Assembly: GCA_963676095.1 (NCBI GenBank)
Contig: OY781040.1
Coordinates: 7,378,001 to 7,442,000 of the forward strand
DNA length: 64,000 nucleotides
From: G963676095 sp963676095
GTDB taxonomy: Bacteria; Bacteroidota; Bacteroidia; Bacteroidales; Prolixibacteraceae
Reading direction: 5' to 3'
Position 1 is the stretch's first letter; each line of letters begins with the position of its first letter. Under the pieces are notes generated by a model. That model was not told where the DNA came from and searched no databases. It saw nothing but the letters and a program-made list of their open reading frames with translations. Both the position numbers and the translations under genes were made by a program. Below, one piece after another: positions 51,996 to 62,200 of this stretch.

Positions 51996-53246
51996 ATGAA
52001 ACATTTATTTACACTAGGAATGGCATTGCTGTTCGTTTCCGGGGTTCTGGCCCAGAATAAGGATAAGGCAAAAATAGAAGCCGCCCCGGAAGGAGAAGGA
52101 TATTACTACCAGACCATCATGAAAGATATAAGCCATGTAAACGACTCGCTCAAGGTGTGTGAAACAGCAACAAGGCTTTCGATGGACCAGTCGGGATATA
52201 AACTGCCAAATAAAGTGAAGTTATATAAAAGTGTGTGGGCAAATCCGCCGATTTCGCAGGGGAACACAGGGACTTGCTGGGATTTTTCAACTCTTTCATT
52301 TTATGAATCAGAAATTTTCCGTCAGACAGGAAAAAAAGTTAAGCTTTCCGAGATGTATATCGCTTATAACGAATATATCGAAAAAGCAAAAAGGTATGTA
52401 AAGGAACGGGGCAATTCTCTTTTCGACGAGGGTTCTGAGGGCAATGCTGTCGCCAGGATAGCCTCAGCATATGGATTGGTCCCGGAATCTGAATATACCG
52501 GACTGATTGATGGGCGCAAATTTCATGACCATGAAGAAATGGCCACAGAGATGAAGACCTATCTGAAATCGTTAAAAAAATCAAATGCATGGAACGAAGA
52601 AGTTGTAGTTGCAACGATTAAAGATATTATGAACCATTATATGGGCCTTCCCCCGACAAGATTCACTGTCGATGGAAAAGACTATACACCGGAGAGCTAC
52701 ATGAAAGATTATCTGAAGCTCGATCCGTCTGATTTTGTCGAAATACTTTCTTATAGGCAAAAACCATACTGGCAGAAGGTTGAATATACTGTCCCGGACA
52801 ACTGGTGGCATAGTAAAGATTACTACAACGTGCCATTGGATGTCTTTATGTCAATCATTAAAAAAGCTATTCGTGAGGGTTACTCAATGAGTATTGGCGG
52901 AGACATTTCAGAACCGGGCTTTTCCAGGGAAACCCAGTGTGCCATGGTCCCGGATTTCGATATCCCGTCCGCCTGGATTAATGAAGATGCCAGGGCATTC
53001 AGGTTCGAAAATAAAACGACTACCGACGACCATGGGTTACACCTGATCGGGTATCTCGAAAACTTCAACGGGGACGGAAAAGACTGGTACCTGATAAAAG
53101 ATTCCGGTTCAGGATCAAGAAATAACGATAAAAATGCGCCGGAATTCGGCTATTACTTCTTTAGTGAAGATTATATGAAACTAAAAATGATGGGGTTCAC
53201 GATTAATAAAAAGGCCGTTGAAGATATTCTGGCTAAATTTAAATAA
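51996..53246 (+). CDS. C1-family cysteine peptidase (bleomycin hydrolase/aminopeptidase C-like)
   Basis: From ATG 51996 (MKHLFTLGMALLFVSGVLA) the protein is 416 residues with a signal peptide; the frame starts 14 codons earlier but that ATG lies inside rnz. The papain-type nucleophile is in QGNTGTCWDFS (Cys94), and the His is in DDHGLHLIGYLEN. The position of the third residue, Asn in N-S-W-G of papain relatives, reads KDSGSG here. It is exported, unlike cytosolic aminopeptidase C, and probably trims peptides in the periplasm. Confidence 0.88.
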   Translation: MKHLFTLGMALLFVSGVLAQNKDKAKIEAAPEGEGYYYQTIMKDISHVNDSLKVCETATRLSMDQSGYKLPNKVKLYKSVWANPPISQGNTGTCWDFSTLSFYESEIFRQTGKKVKLSEMYIAYNEYIEKAKRYVKERGNSLFDEGSEGNAVARIASAYGLVPESEYTGLIDGRKFHDHEEMATEMKTYLKSLKKSNAWNEEVVVATIKDIMNHYMGLPPTRFTVDGKDYTPESYMKDYLKLDPSDFVEILSYRQKPYWQKVEYTVPDNWWHSKDYYNVPLDVFMSIIKKAIREGYSMSIGGDISEPGFSRETQCAMVPDFDIPSAWINEDARAFRFENKTTTDDHGLHLIGYLENFNGDGKDWYLIKDSGSGSRNNDKNAPEFGYYFFSEDYMKLKMMGFTINKKAVEDILAKFK

Positions 53247-53252
53247 TCCACA

Positions 53253-53291
53253 CCAGCTGGCAGCAGGCTGATAACAGATACTGCCAGCTGG
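53253..53291. terminator. Perfect 11-bp inverted repeat between convergent genes
   Basis: CCAGCTGGCAG (53253-53263) and CTGCCAGCTGG (53281-53291) are exact inverted arms around a 17-nt loop, exactly filling the gap between two convergent stop codons. No T tract follows in either direction; it may still stop both transcripts. Confidence 0.5.
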
Positions 53292-53292
53292 G

Positions 53293-54717
53293 TTATTCCC
53301 CAAAAAATTCCTTGTTGAAATTAACCAGATATAACTCTTTCACCGGTCTGGTAAAAGCAGTATAAAGCCATCTCAGGTATTCTTTATTGATCATTTCAGG
53401 CAAAAGGTATCCCTGATCCACAAAAACAGCATTCCACTGCCCTCCCTGGGCCTTGTGACAAGTCACTGCGTAAGCGAACTTTACCTGCAAGGCATTAAAA
53501 TAGGGATTTTCCCTGATTTTTTCCCAACGTTCTTTTTTGTTCCTTATTTCCCGATAATCTTCAGCGACAGAGGTAAAAAGCCTGTATGAATCATCCCGGG
53601 ACATGCTTGCCGACTCTATGGAAAGGGTTTCCAGAAAAATTTTACAGTCGATCTCCAGATCGTCATAATCAATAAACCGGAGACTTACATTGGCAAACCT
53701 GAAGCCATACAGGCTCTCGTACCCTAAAATTGATTTTATCTCTGCAATATCTCCGTTAGCTATAAAATCGACCTTTTCTCCTTCCTTCATCCAATAATAG
53801 TTATTTTTCACAACCATAAGCAGGTCGCCGGTAGTTATCTCAGCATCCTTATATAATATGGAAGACCGGATTCCCTGGTTAAACCGGTTGGCCCTCTTAT
53901 TCGAGCGTGTTACCACTATCGTCTGTTGCTCCCCGTAATGGTCGTAGCAAGTCGATATTTGTTCAATCAGGTCCTCCCCGCTCAGCCTGATAACATCCTT
54001 AAACCCGTCAAGTTCTATCGGAAAATAATCCGGATCCGAAAAGTCATCAGAAAGGATCTCCCGGATATTCGTCGCATTGTATAAAATGCCGGAATCCTTT
54101 CCCTGCCGGACTACTTCCGTCAGTTCATGCTCTGTCACTTCCAGTCCGTAACGTTCGAGTTCTGCACGATCAAGAGCAGGACTGATGTCCATTCCAACCG
54201 GGGGCAGCTGGGCCGTATCGCCGACAAGAATAAGTTTGCAGTTCTTACCGGAATAAACGTATTCATAGAGATCGTCGAGCAACCGTCCGGAACCAAAAAC
54301 AGATCCATCAGCAGAATAATTGGCAATCATCGACGCTTCATCCACAATAAAAAAGCTATTCTGCCCAAAGTTCTTGTCAAGCACAAACCGGCCCATTCCA
54401 TCTGCCGACGATTGCTGCCTATAAATGTGTTTATGAATTGTATAGGCATTTTTACCGGTATAAGAACTCAATACTTTGGCAGCCCTACCGGTTGGAGCCA
54501 TTAAAACAGCCTGCAACCTGAACTTTTCCAATGTCCTGATCAGTGCATTCAGCATCGATGTCTTCCCTGTCCCGGCATATCCCTTCAGCAAAAAAACAGA
54601 GTCAGGAATCCCTTCCGAGATAAAACATGCAAATTTTCCGGCAAGGATTTTCTGCCCTTCTGTCGGCACAAAATCCAGGTTTTGCAGTAATTGTTCTTCA
54701 ATATGATTTTTTATCAT
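53293..54717 (-). CDS. RecD-like AAA ATPase/DNA helicase
   Basis: The 474-residue protein has Walker A FLLKGYAGTGKTSMLNAL (near residue 45), MAPTGRAAKVLSSYTG, Walker B with FFIVDEASMIA, and the C-terminal UvrD_C_2 motif AYAVTCHKAQGGQWNAVFVD with LYTAFTRP. This is the core of RecD2-type 5'-3' helicases without the N-terminal extension. Its task is probably in recombination or repair. It is transcribed alone, divergent from the 54.8-kb operon. Confidence 0.9.
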   Translation of the reverse strand: MIKNHIEEQLLQNLDFVPTEGQKILAGKFACFISEGIPDSVFLLKGYAGTGKTSMLNALIRTLEKFRLQAVLMAPTGRAAKVLSSYTGKNAYTIHKHIYRQQSSADGMGRFVLDKNFGQNSFFIVDEASMIANYSADGSVFGSGRLLDDLYEYVYSGKNCKLILVGDTAQLPPVGMDISPALDRAELERYGLEVTEHELTEVVRQGKDSGILYNATNIREILSDDFSDPDYFPIELDGFKDVIRLSGEDLIEQISTCYDHYGEQQTIVVTRSNKRANRFNQGIRSSILYKDAEITTGDLLMVVKNNYYWMKEGEKVDFIANGDIAEIKSILGYESLYGFRFANVSLRFIDYDDLEIDCKIFLETLSIESASMSRDDSYRLFTSVAEDYREIRNKKERWEKIRENPYFNALQVKFAYAVTCHKAQGGQWNAVFVDQGYLLPEMINKEYLRWLYTAFTRPVKELYLVNFNKEFFGE

Positions 54718-54766
54718 TGATGCGAAATTAAAAGTATTCCCGAAGATTATAATTTAATTTTTTTTA

Positions 54767-54774
54767 TAAATTTG
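54767..54774 (+). promoter_or_regulatory. -7 element before the 54.8-kb operon
   Basis: TAAATTTG matches TAnnTTTG, 34 nt before ATG 54808. No -33 box at standard spacing. Confidence 0.5.
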
Positions 54775-54807
54775 CAAGCAAACAAAACTAATCTTAAAAA
54801 TTCAAAG

Positions 54808-55440
54808 ATGAAGACAGCAATTCAGGTCGTATTAATAGCGATAGCAATCTTACTAGGCTTTCAGATCTTTAGAAGTATTGAAGATCCTATTCAATTTGAA
54901 AAAGCCAAGAAGGTCAGATATGATGCAACTGTTCAGAAGCTGAAAGATATCCGCAAGGCAGAAGTAGCATTTAAGAATGTGAATGGTCATTTTACCGGAA
55001 GCTGGGATACGCTGATCAATTTTGTCAAACGTGATTCTCTTTCTTTGGTCCGCAAGATTGGAATGCTTACCGACAGTATGATCGAAGCTGGGTGGACAGA
55101 AGAAATAGCCTTGAAAAAAGGTAAAATTATCCGTGATACCATACGCGTTAGTGTTCTGGATTCTTTGTTCGGTCATTCATATCCTATTGATAAAATTAAA
55201 TTCGTTCCTGTTCCTGATACTGTAGCCCAATTTCATCTTGGAGCAACGATCATCACTACCGGTTCTGGTATTAAGGTTCCGGTTTTCGAAGCAAAAGCAC
55301 ACAATAATACGATACTGAAAGATCTTGACCGTCAGATGGTAATCAATCTGAACGACGAAAGACGTACAAATGACAAATACCCCGGGTTAAAAGTTGGTTC
55401 ACTGGAAGAAGCAAACAACAATGCAGGAAACTGGGAATAG
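54808..55440 (+). CDS. Hypothetical membrane-anchored protein, Bacteroidota-type
   Basis: From ATG 54808 (MKTAIQVVLIAIAILLGF) the product is 210 residues with one N-terminal helix (about 3-19). The following VRYDATVQKLKDIRKAEVAFKN and GHFTGSWDTLINFVK are Lys/Asp-rich and helical, like the stalk of pseudopilin-type proteins, but there is no prepilin peptidase site. No known family is assigned. It is probably periplasmic and precedes the DUF3822 and rsmD genes by only 6 nt, in the same operon. Confidence 0.7.
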   Translation: MKTAIQVVLIAIAILLGFQIFRSIEDPIQFEKAKKVRYDATVQKLKDIRKAEVAFKNVNGHFTGSWDTLINFVKRDSLSLVRKIGMLTDSMIEAGWTEEIALKKGKIIRDTIRVSVLDSLFGHSYPIDKIKFVPVPDTVAQFHLGATIITTGSGIKVPVFEAKAHNNTILKDLDRQMVINLNDERRTNDKYPGLKVGSLEEANNNAGNWE

Positions 55441-55446
55441 ATTAAT

Positions 55447-56274
55447 ATGCAGAAATTATCGCTTGTCGATGAAACTTTCGATATAAATTTAACATCAGAA
55501 TATTTTCTATCCATCCAGGTTAGCCTGGATGGATTTTCTTTTTCTATACTGGATTCAATTCAGAATAAAGTTGTTTATCTGTACAGTCAGGATACCTTTA
55601 CCTCTGAGCCTGACTTTCATCTGAAAAAAGTAAAATCTGTTTTCGATGAAACAGACGTACTTGGCTTTCCCTATAAAAAAATAAGGATCTACTATTCATC
55701 ACCTGAAAAAACGACACTTGTTCCCCCCGAAATATTCAGGCCGGAGCAGTTGCCGGACTTTTATAACATCACATTTGGTATTGACGACCGTAATGAAATT
55801 CGACATTCCTTTATCCAGTCGCTTGACAACTATGCCATTTTTGGAATAAACAAACTCCTTCTCTCTTTTTTAAAAGAAAAATACCCGGAAATTGAAATTC
55901 AAAATGAGCTCGTTCTCTCCGGATATAGACTGCAGAATGAGAAAAAGGCTATAATGATAAGGATCCTGAGAAAAAAAATGGAAATAATTGTTACCAGCCC
56001 AAAAATCAGTTTCTATAATTCATTTTCGTATGAAGGCGAAAATGACATGCTCTATTATATACTGGGAGTTGCAAAAAACATGGAAGAACAACCTGAAATT
56101 GTCATATTGGACGGGCTTGTAAATAAACATTCTGAGATATATCACCGGGTACGACAGTATTTCAACCACGTATCCATAATGGGATATAACAGCAATGTGA
56201 ATTACAGTTACCTGATCGACAGGTTACCTGATGCCCGCTTTTGTAACCTGTTCAATAGTTTCTCATGCGTATAG
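55447..56274 (+). CDS. DUF3822 family protein
   Basis: The 275-residue protein matches the Bacteroidota-specific DUF3822 family, predicted to have an actin-like ATPase fold: LSIQVSLDGFSFSILD near residue 23, a central FGIDDRNEIRHSF and a C-terminal PEIVILDGLVNKHSEIYHRV. It has no signal peptide. It overlaps rsmD by 10 nt, a coupling that suggests a link to ribosome or RNA-linked steps. No activity is known. Confidence 0.82.
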   Translation: MQKLSLVDETFDINLTSEYFLSIQVSLDGFSFSILDSIQNKVVYLYSQDTFTSEPDFHLKKVKSVFDETDVLGFPYKKIRIYYSSPEKTTLVPPEIFRPEQLPDFYNITFGIDDRNEIRHSFIQSLDNYAIFGINKLLLSFLKEKYPEIEIQNELVLSGYRLQNEKKAIMIRILRKKMEIIVTSPKISFYNSFSYEGENDMLYYILGVAKNMEEQPEIVILDGLVNKHSEIYHRVRQYFNHVSIMGYNSNVNYSYLIDRLPDARFCNLFNSFSCV

Positions 56275-56801
56275 TTGGCGGAATATATAAAGGAAGGCTA
56301 TTCAATCCCGGTAAAATATTTCGATCCAGACCGACCACTGATCTTGCGAAGGAAAGTTTGTTTAATATCCTTCAAAATCAGGTGGATTTCGAAAAAATAA
56401 AAGTACTTGATCTTTTTGCCGGGACCGGAAGTATCTCCTTCGAGTTTGCTTCGCGCGGCTGTAAAGATATAACCTCAATAGAACTTGATTTTCATCATTA
56501 CTGTTTTATAAAAGAAGTAACTGCAAAGCTGGGCGAAAAAAATATAAAGACAATAAAAGCAAACGCCTTTAGTTATATTGCAAAAACAGAACAAAAATTT
56601 GACCTGATTTTTGCGGATCCTCCATATGACCATAAACAATTTGCAGAAGTTCCACAACGTGTCCTCAAGGGAAATATCCTGCTTCCCGGGGGAATATTCA
56701 TTCTTGAGCATTCCGGCAATTATAACTTTTCCGCGTACCCTGAATTTAAGGAAGAAAGGCATTACGGGGCCGTTCATTTTTCATTTTTCCGGATTCAATG
56801 A
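56265..56801 (+). CDS. rsmD: 16S rRNA (guanine966-N2)-methyltransferase
   Basis: The 178-residue methyltransferase has the N-terminal MRIVGGIYKGR, the RPTTDLAKESLFNILQ segment, the SAM site LDLFAGTGSISFEFASRG and the catalytic motif FADPPYDHKQF. It methylates G966 of 16S rRNA in the 30S subunit. Length and order of motifs are standard. The gene overlaps the DUF3822 gene. Confidence 0.94.
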   Translation: MRIVGGIYKGRLFNPGKIFRSRPTTDLAKESLFNILQNQVDFEKIKVLDLFAGTGSISFEFASRGCKDITSIELDFHHYCFIKEVTAKLGEKNIKTIKANAFSYIAKTEQKFDLIFADPPYDHKQFAEVPQRVLKGNILLPGGIFILEHSGNYNFSAYPEFKEERHYGAVHFSFFRIQ

Positions 56802-57126
56802 TTACATCCCTACTAAAGCTCTACATTTTATACTATTTGAGAAGCTAATAATGCGAAGAAGAAAGGGATTGAGCGCTTTTTAAACATATTAATTATTTCC
56901 AATCACTTTTTTTTACTAAATTTAATCACGGAATTATTTAAGTAGTAGCAGATTGTTGTCATTTTTCGTCTTACCCCTTTGGGGAAAACGGTCCGAATTA
57001 CCCACATCCGTAAATGATAGAAGAGTCATTCGAATTTATTTTGGGAGAGTACGGGTAATCGACATAAAAATATGACATTTATTCTATCGACATACAACTG
57101 AGTGCTCTCCGCAGAGGAGAAGATTA
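56802..57126. other. Gap before the PAS histidine kinase
   Basis: No gene in 325 bp. An ATTACCC ... GGGTAAT inverted pair about 50 nt apart lies in the middle. An AGAGGAG Shine-Dalgarno-like site (57112-57118) precedes the GTG start at 57127, and a small CTCT ... AGAG hairpin could cover it. Confidence 0.4.
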
Positions 57127-59577
57127 GTGACAAGAGATAAAAGGGATGAAAGCATGGGAGAACAGTTGACCGGGAAAAAACAGAGAGATCGGGGAAAAAC
57201 AAATAATCCTGCACCTGAAGGGAGCGACGATCCTCAAGCTTTTCCAAATAACGAGCAGCATGAGTTTACTCTTTATTTGGAAGAAGTTCCTATAGCCTTA
57301 TGGATAGAAGATTTTTCTTTTGCCCACGAATTTATTAACCAGTTAGATATCGAAAGTCCCTCAAAGATGGAAGAGTATTTCAAAAATAATCCGGATGCAT
57401 ATGAGACAGTTCTAAAGGGCGTTAAAATACTTCATACCAATGCAATGGCAAAAAAGATCCAGAAATCATCCAAAAATGCAGAACGGCTGTATGAACTGGT
57501 TTCACCGGATTCAATGCACACCATTATAGATCAGCTGTGGGCCATAAAGAAAAAAGAAAAATCCATAATCTCTGAAATATGTGGTTATGCAGAAAAAAAG
57601 TCAGCTTATTACCTTTTGAAATGGAAAGTAATGCCAGGATATGAGGACAGTTATAAAAAAGTAATGGTATCTCTGACCAACATTACAAGTTGGAAAAGTA
57701 CGGAAATTATGCTAAAAGAAAGCAAACGGCAAATGTCAACACTTCTGAATAACCTCCCGGGTGTAGTTTACAGGTGCAAACCAGATAAACGACGGACCAT
57801 GCTTTTCATTAGTAATAAAATAAAAGAACTGACAGGTTACAAAATAAAAGAACTAGCTGTCAATTCTGGTATTTCATATGATGATATTATACATTATGAA
57901 GACAGACAATACGTATATGACCATGTATCAGACTCATTGTCAAAACAAAAAAGTTTTTCGTTCGAATACAGGATCCGTACTAAAAAAGGCGAAATAAAAT
58001 GGGTGTTGGAACAAGGTTCGTGCGTAATAAATCATGACGGGCAGGAAATTCTGCTGGAAGGCTACATTAAGGATATTACTGAAAGAAAACAGTTTGAAAT
58101 TTCCCTGACGAAAAGTGAAAATTTATATAAAGCCATCTTCAATAATACCGGCACAGCTAGTTGTATCGTGAAAAGGGACGGGTATTTTCTGCTCACGAAC
58201 GATAAGTTCGAAGAGTTGTGCGGTTTTTCGAAAGAAAAGCTGAAAAGGATGAACTGGATGAATTTTGTTGTTCCTGAAGATCAGCCCATGATGAAAAAAT
58301 ATCATGAAGAACGTAGTATACCCGGGAAAAATTCCCCCAAACAATACAGGTTCCACTTTATTGACAGGAAACGGAAAATACACAATATACTGTTGACAAT
58401 TGACGCAATACCGGGAACTGAAATTTCGGTTGCCTCACTTCTGGATATTACCAGTCAGGTAAAAATAATGGAAGAGTTACAGGAAAGCCAGGAAAGATAT
58501 CAAAACCTGGTGGAAGATATAAATGATGCCATTTTTGAACTTGATGAAAACTGGAAAGTAGCTTATATAAGCCCTATTATCAATCAGATAACAGGATTTT
58601 CGCAAAGTTATTACTTAAATTGTACGTTCATTGATTTTATATTTAACTCAGACAAAATTAATGTTCTGAAAAAAATCAGCAAGCTCCTTCACGGAGAACC
58701 GCAAACCTCAGTTGAATTTCGTACTACAACAAAAAGTGGCAACACGATTTGGATTAGAAGCTCTATCCGTATTGTAAATAAAAATAAGGTGTCGTGTATC
58801 AGGGGAACGATTACAAATATAAATAAACAAAAGGAAATAGAATTTGCGTTAAAAAAGGCTATTGAAGAAGCAGAGAGGGCTAACCGTTTAAAATCAGCAT
58901 TCCTGGCGACTATGTCGCATGAACTAAGAACCCCGTTGAACGCCATTCTTGGTTTCAGTCAGCTTATTATCAGTGAATCGGAAGATCAGATGTCCCAGGA
59001 TATGAGTAAGATCATCTTAGATAGCGGGAACCACCTACTTAATATTATCGATTCAATGTTTGAAATTGCTATACTTCGTTCAAAGGAAAGCAGTCTGAAG
59101 ATTACTGTTTTCAGTCTCGACGAGATTTTCAGGAGCCTGGAAACCTATGCAACCTATGAAATAAAAGAAAGCAAAAAAAAGGGATTATCCTGTATATATA
59201 TAAAACCACGACCAGACAAGGATCTGCAAATCAAGACGGACAAAACAAAGCTTTACCAGGTATTAAGTAACCTCGTGAACAATGCGGTTAAGTATAGTGA
59301 AAAGGGAGAAATCAGGTTTGGTTATTCTTACGAAGGAAAAAATGTGACCTTTTTTGTTAGCGATGAAGGGATTGGGATACCCCGGGATAAACAAGATCTG
59401 ATCTTCGAAAGGTTCAGACAGCTCGATGACTCTTTCACCCGTAAATACGGAGGGATCGGTCTTGGATTAGCAATCTGTAAAGAGATCGCAGATCTGATGA
59501 ATGGAAAATTATGGGTCGAATCGGAACAAAATAAAGGGTCCCAATTTTTTTATAAACTTGAAAACCTTATCGTTTAG
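57127..59577 (+). CDS. PAS-domain sensor histidine kinase
   Basis: The 816-residue protein has no membrane helix, so it is cytosolic. Three PAS domains follow a Lys-rich N-terminus: about 200-325 (with ITERKQF), 328-447 (GYFLLTNDKFEELCGFSKEK) and 450-570 (YISPIINQITGFSQSYY). The HisKA domain has the phospho-His in FLATMSHELRTPLNAILG, and the ATPase has NLVNNAVKYS, VSDEGIGIPRD, FERFRQLD and GIGLGLAICKEI, all intact. No response regulator is adjacent. The GTG start is chosen because of the AGGAG upstream; the in-frame ATG at 57154 is the alternative. Confidence 0.92.
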   Translation: MTRDKRDESMGEQLTGKKQRDRGKTNNPAPEGSDDPQAFPNNEQHEFTLYLEEVPIALWIEDFSFAHEFINQLDIESPSKMEEYFKNNPDAYETVLKGVKILHTNAMAKKIQKSSKNAERLYELVSPDSMHTIIDQLWAIKKKEKSIISEICGYAEKKSAYYLLKWKVMPGYEDSYKKVMVSLTNITSWKSTEIMLKESKRQMSTLLNNLPGVVYRCKPDKRRTMLFISNKIKELTGYKIKELAVNSGISYDDIIHYEDRQYVYDHVSDSLSKQKSFSFEYRIRTKKGEIKWVLEQGSCVINHDGQEILLEGYIKDITERKQFEISLTKSENLYKAIFNNTGTASCIVKRDGYFLLTNDKFEELCGFSKEKLKRMNWMNFVVPEDQPMMKKYHEERSIPGKNSPKQYRFHFIDRKRKIHNILLTIDAIPGTEISVASLLDITSQVKIMEELQESQERYQNLVEDINDAIFELDENWKVAYISPIINQITGFSQSYYLNCTFIDFIFNSDKINVLKKISKLLHGEPQTSVEFRTTTKSGNTIWIRSSIRIVNKNKVSCIRGTITNINKQKEIEFALKKAIEEAERANRLKSAFLATMSHELRTPLNAILGFSQLIISESEDQMSQDMSKIILDSGNHLLNIIDSMFEIAILRSKESSLKITVFSLDEIFRSLETYATYEIKESKKKGLSCIYIKPRPDKDLQIKTDKTKLYQVLSNLVNNAVKYSEKGEIRFGYSYEGKNVTFFVSDEGIGIPRDKQDLIFERFRQLDDSFTRKYGGIGLGLAICKEIADLMNGKLWVESEQNKGSQFFYKLENLIV

Positions 59578-59769
59578 CAGGCTCATAACGACGCATTGTT
59601 GAAAAAAAAACTTTATTTCAGTAATTTTTTCTTGTAATAATAAATTCAAGTGGAATAAATTTTAATATCTTAATGCCTTTAGCGGAAACCTTTAGCCCGG
59701 GTTTTTGTTTAGGATGTTGGAAATAATATTCCCCTGACTACAAATACAATTGATTAAAAAACCATACAT

Positions 59770-62040
59770 ATGTTTGATCTGGATTTAATAAAAAAAACCT
59801 ACGGGAATTTTGGCCCCCGTATAGAAATGGCCAAAAAAGTATTAAAAAAACCACTTACCCTATCCGAAAAAATTTTGTATGCCCATCTTTATGAACCTGA
59901 TAAGATGGAAAATTTTAAAAGAGGTACTGATTATGTAGATTTTGCACCGGACCGTGTTGCCATGCAGGATGCGACAGCCCAAATGGCCCTGCTCCAGTTT
60001 ATGAATGCAGGGAAATCAAAAACAGCGGTTCCCTCTACCGTACATTGTGACCACCTGATCCAGGCGAGCGTAGATGGAAGAACCGACCTGCAATTCGCAA
60101 TTAACAACAATAAGGAAGTATACGATTTTCTTGAGTCTGTTTCCAACAAATATGGGATCGGGTTCTGGAAACCCGGAGCGGGAATTATACATCAGGTAGT
60201 TCTTGAGAATTACGCTTTCCCGGGAGGAATGATGATTGGCACAGATTCTCATACTGTAAATGCAGGAGGTTTGGGCATGATCGCAATTGGCGTTGGAGGG
60301 GCGGACGCTGTTGACGTAATGGCCGGGATGGCCTGGGAACTTAAGTTTCCGAAACTGATAGGTGTAAAACTGACGGGCAGGCTAAACGGCTGGGCATCTC
60401 CAAAAGACATTATTCTGAAAGTTGCCGGTTTATTGACAGTGAAAGGAGGAACCGGCTACATTATCGAGTATTTTGGAGAAGGCGCCAAATCACTGTCTGC
60501 TACAGGAAAAGGGACAATCTGTAACATGGGGGCAGAAGTCGGGGCAACGACTTCCACCTTTGGGTATGACAAATCAATGGAACGGTATCTGAGGGCAACA
60601 GGCCGTGCTGAAGTAGCCGATCTGGCCAATGGGATCAAAGAAGAATTAACGGCCGATCCGGAGGTATATGCTTCTCCTGAGCTATATTTTGACCAGTTGA
60701 TCGAGATCAACCTGGATGAACTGGAGCCTCATCTTAACGGACCTTTTACACCCGACCGTGCCACGCCGATTTCAAAAATGGCTGAAGAAGCCCGGAAAAA
60801 CGGCTGGCCCACAAAAATAGAAGTAGGGCTGATTGGTTCGTGTACAAACTCGTCTTACGAAGATATCTCAAGAGCGGCTTCGCTTGCCCAGCAGGCTATA
60901 GACAAAAAGCTGAAAACAAAGTCGGAGTTTACGATCACTCCCGGATCCGAACAGGTAAGATACACCATCGAAAGAGATGGGTTCATCGATATTTTCGAGA
61001 AAATCGGGGCAAGCGTTTTTGCCAATGCCTGTGGCCCGTGTATCGGTCAATGGAACAGACCGGGAGCAGAAAAAGGAGAAAAAAATACAATTGTCCATTC
61101 ATTTAACCGTAACTTTTCAAAACGTGCAGACGGGAACCCCAATACGCATGCCTTCGTTGCTTCGCCGGAACTGGTTACAGCACTTGCCATAGCGGGCGAC
61201 TTGACTTTTAACCCATTAACAGACAAGCTGGTTAATGAAGACGGAAAGGAAGTTATGCTGATTCCTCCGACTGGTGATGAACTGCCTGCAAAAGGGTTCG
61301 CAGTGAAAGATCCAGGTTATCAGGCTCCGGCAAAAGACGGATCTTCTGTTGAGGTAATCGTGGCTCCCGATTCAAAGAGACTGCAGCTGTTAAAAGCATT
61401 TCCCGCCTGGGACGGGGAGAACATAACCGGGGCCAGATTACTGATTAAAGCCCAGGGAAAATGTACCACCGATCATATATCAATGGCTGGCCCATGGCTA
61501 AGATTTCGCGGACACCTGGACAATATCTCGAATAACCTGCTGATTGGGGCTATTAATGCCTTTAACGGAGAGGCAAACAAGGTACGTAACCAGTTATCCG
61601 GCGAGTACGGAGAGGTACCCATAGTACAGCGGGCATACAAGCAGGCGGGCATTCATACGATTGTTGTCGGTGACCAGAATTACGGGGAAGGTTCTTCACG
61701 CGAACACGCGGCCATGGAACCACGTCACCTGGGTGTTGTAGCCGTTGTTGTAAAATCTTTTGCCCGGATTCATGAAACAAACCTGAAAAAGCAAGGGATG
61801 CTGGCCCTGACTTTTGCAAATGAGGCGGACTATGACAAGATTAAGGAAGATGACTCCTTCAACTTTACAGACCTGACCGATTTTGCACCAGGGAAACCCT
61901 TGCTCCTTGAAATTGTTCATGCCGGTGGAAATAAAGAGACTATCGGGCTAAACCATACTTACAATGAACAACAAATAGAATGGTTTCATGCCGGTTCTGC
62001 ATTGAACCTGATTAACAAACAAAACGAGAAGAATATCTAA
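59770..62040 (+). CDS. acnA: Aconitate hydratase
   Basis: The 756-residue protein is a mitochondrial-type aconitase with the cluster Cys in GLIGSCTNSSYED and ANACGPCIGQWNRP. The N-terminal DCHL-like segment is VHCDHLIQ, and the final domain has GDQNYGEGSSREHAAMEPR. It turns citrate into isocitrate in the TCA cycle with a [4Fe-4S] cluster. It starts a probable operon with the two isocitrate dehydrogenases. Confidence 0.95.
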   Translation: MFDLDLIKKTYGNFGPRIEMAKKVLKKPLTLSEKILYAHLYEPDKMENFKRGTDYVDFAPDRVAMQDATAQMALLQFMNAGKSKTAVPSTVHCDHLIQASVDGRTDLQFAINNNKEVYDFLESVSNKYGIGFWKPGAGIIHQVVLENYAFPGGMMIGTDSHTVNAGGLGMIAIGVGGADAVDVMAGMAWELKFPKLIGVKLTGRLNGWASPKDIILKVAGLLTVKGGTGYIIEYFGEGAKSLSATGKGTICNMGAEVGATTSTFGYDKSMERYLRATGRAEVADLANGIKEELTADPEVYASPELYFDQLIEINLDELEPHLNGPFTPDRATPISKMAEEARKNGWPTKIEVGLIGSCTNSSYEDISRAASLAQQAIDKKLKTKSEFTITPGSEQVRYTIERDGFIDIFEKIGASVFANACGPCIGQWNRPGAEKGEKNTIVHSFNRNFSKRADGNPNTHAFVASPELVTALAIAGDLTFNPLTDKLVNEDGKEVMLIPPTGDELPAKGFAVKDPGYQAPAKDGSSVEVIVAPDSKRLQLLKAFPAWDGENITGARLLIKAQGKCTTDHISMAGPWLRFRGHLDNISNNLLIGAINAFNGEANKVRNQLSGEYGEVPIVQRAYKQAGIHTIVVGDQNYGEGSSREHAAMEPRHLGVVAVVVKSFARIHETNLKKQGMLALTFANEADYDKIKEDDSFNFTDLTDFAPGKPLLLEIVHAGGNKETIGLNHTYNEQQIEWFHAGSALNLINKQNEKNI

Positions 62041-62200
62041 GGAACAGGCTTTCACTAAAAAATAAAAACAAAATACTGTCTGAAAACTGGAAATAAATAT
62101 GTCAAATTCAAAATACTTGCCAATTTTAGTAGAACATGAATTACCGGCAGCCTATTTCCAGTTTTTTCTTCCTGTAATTATTTAAAGTTACATCCAAAAA

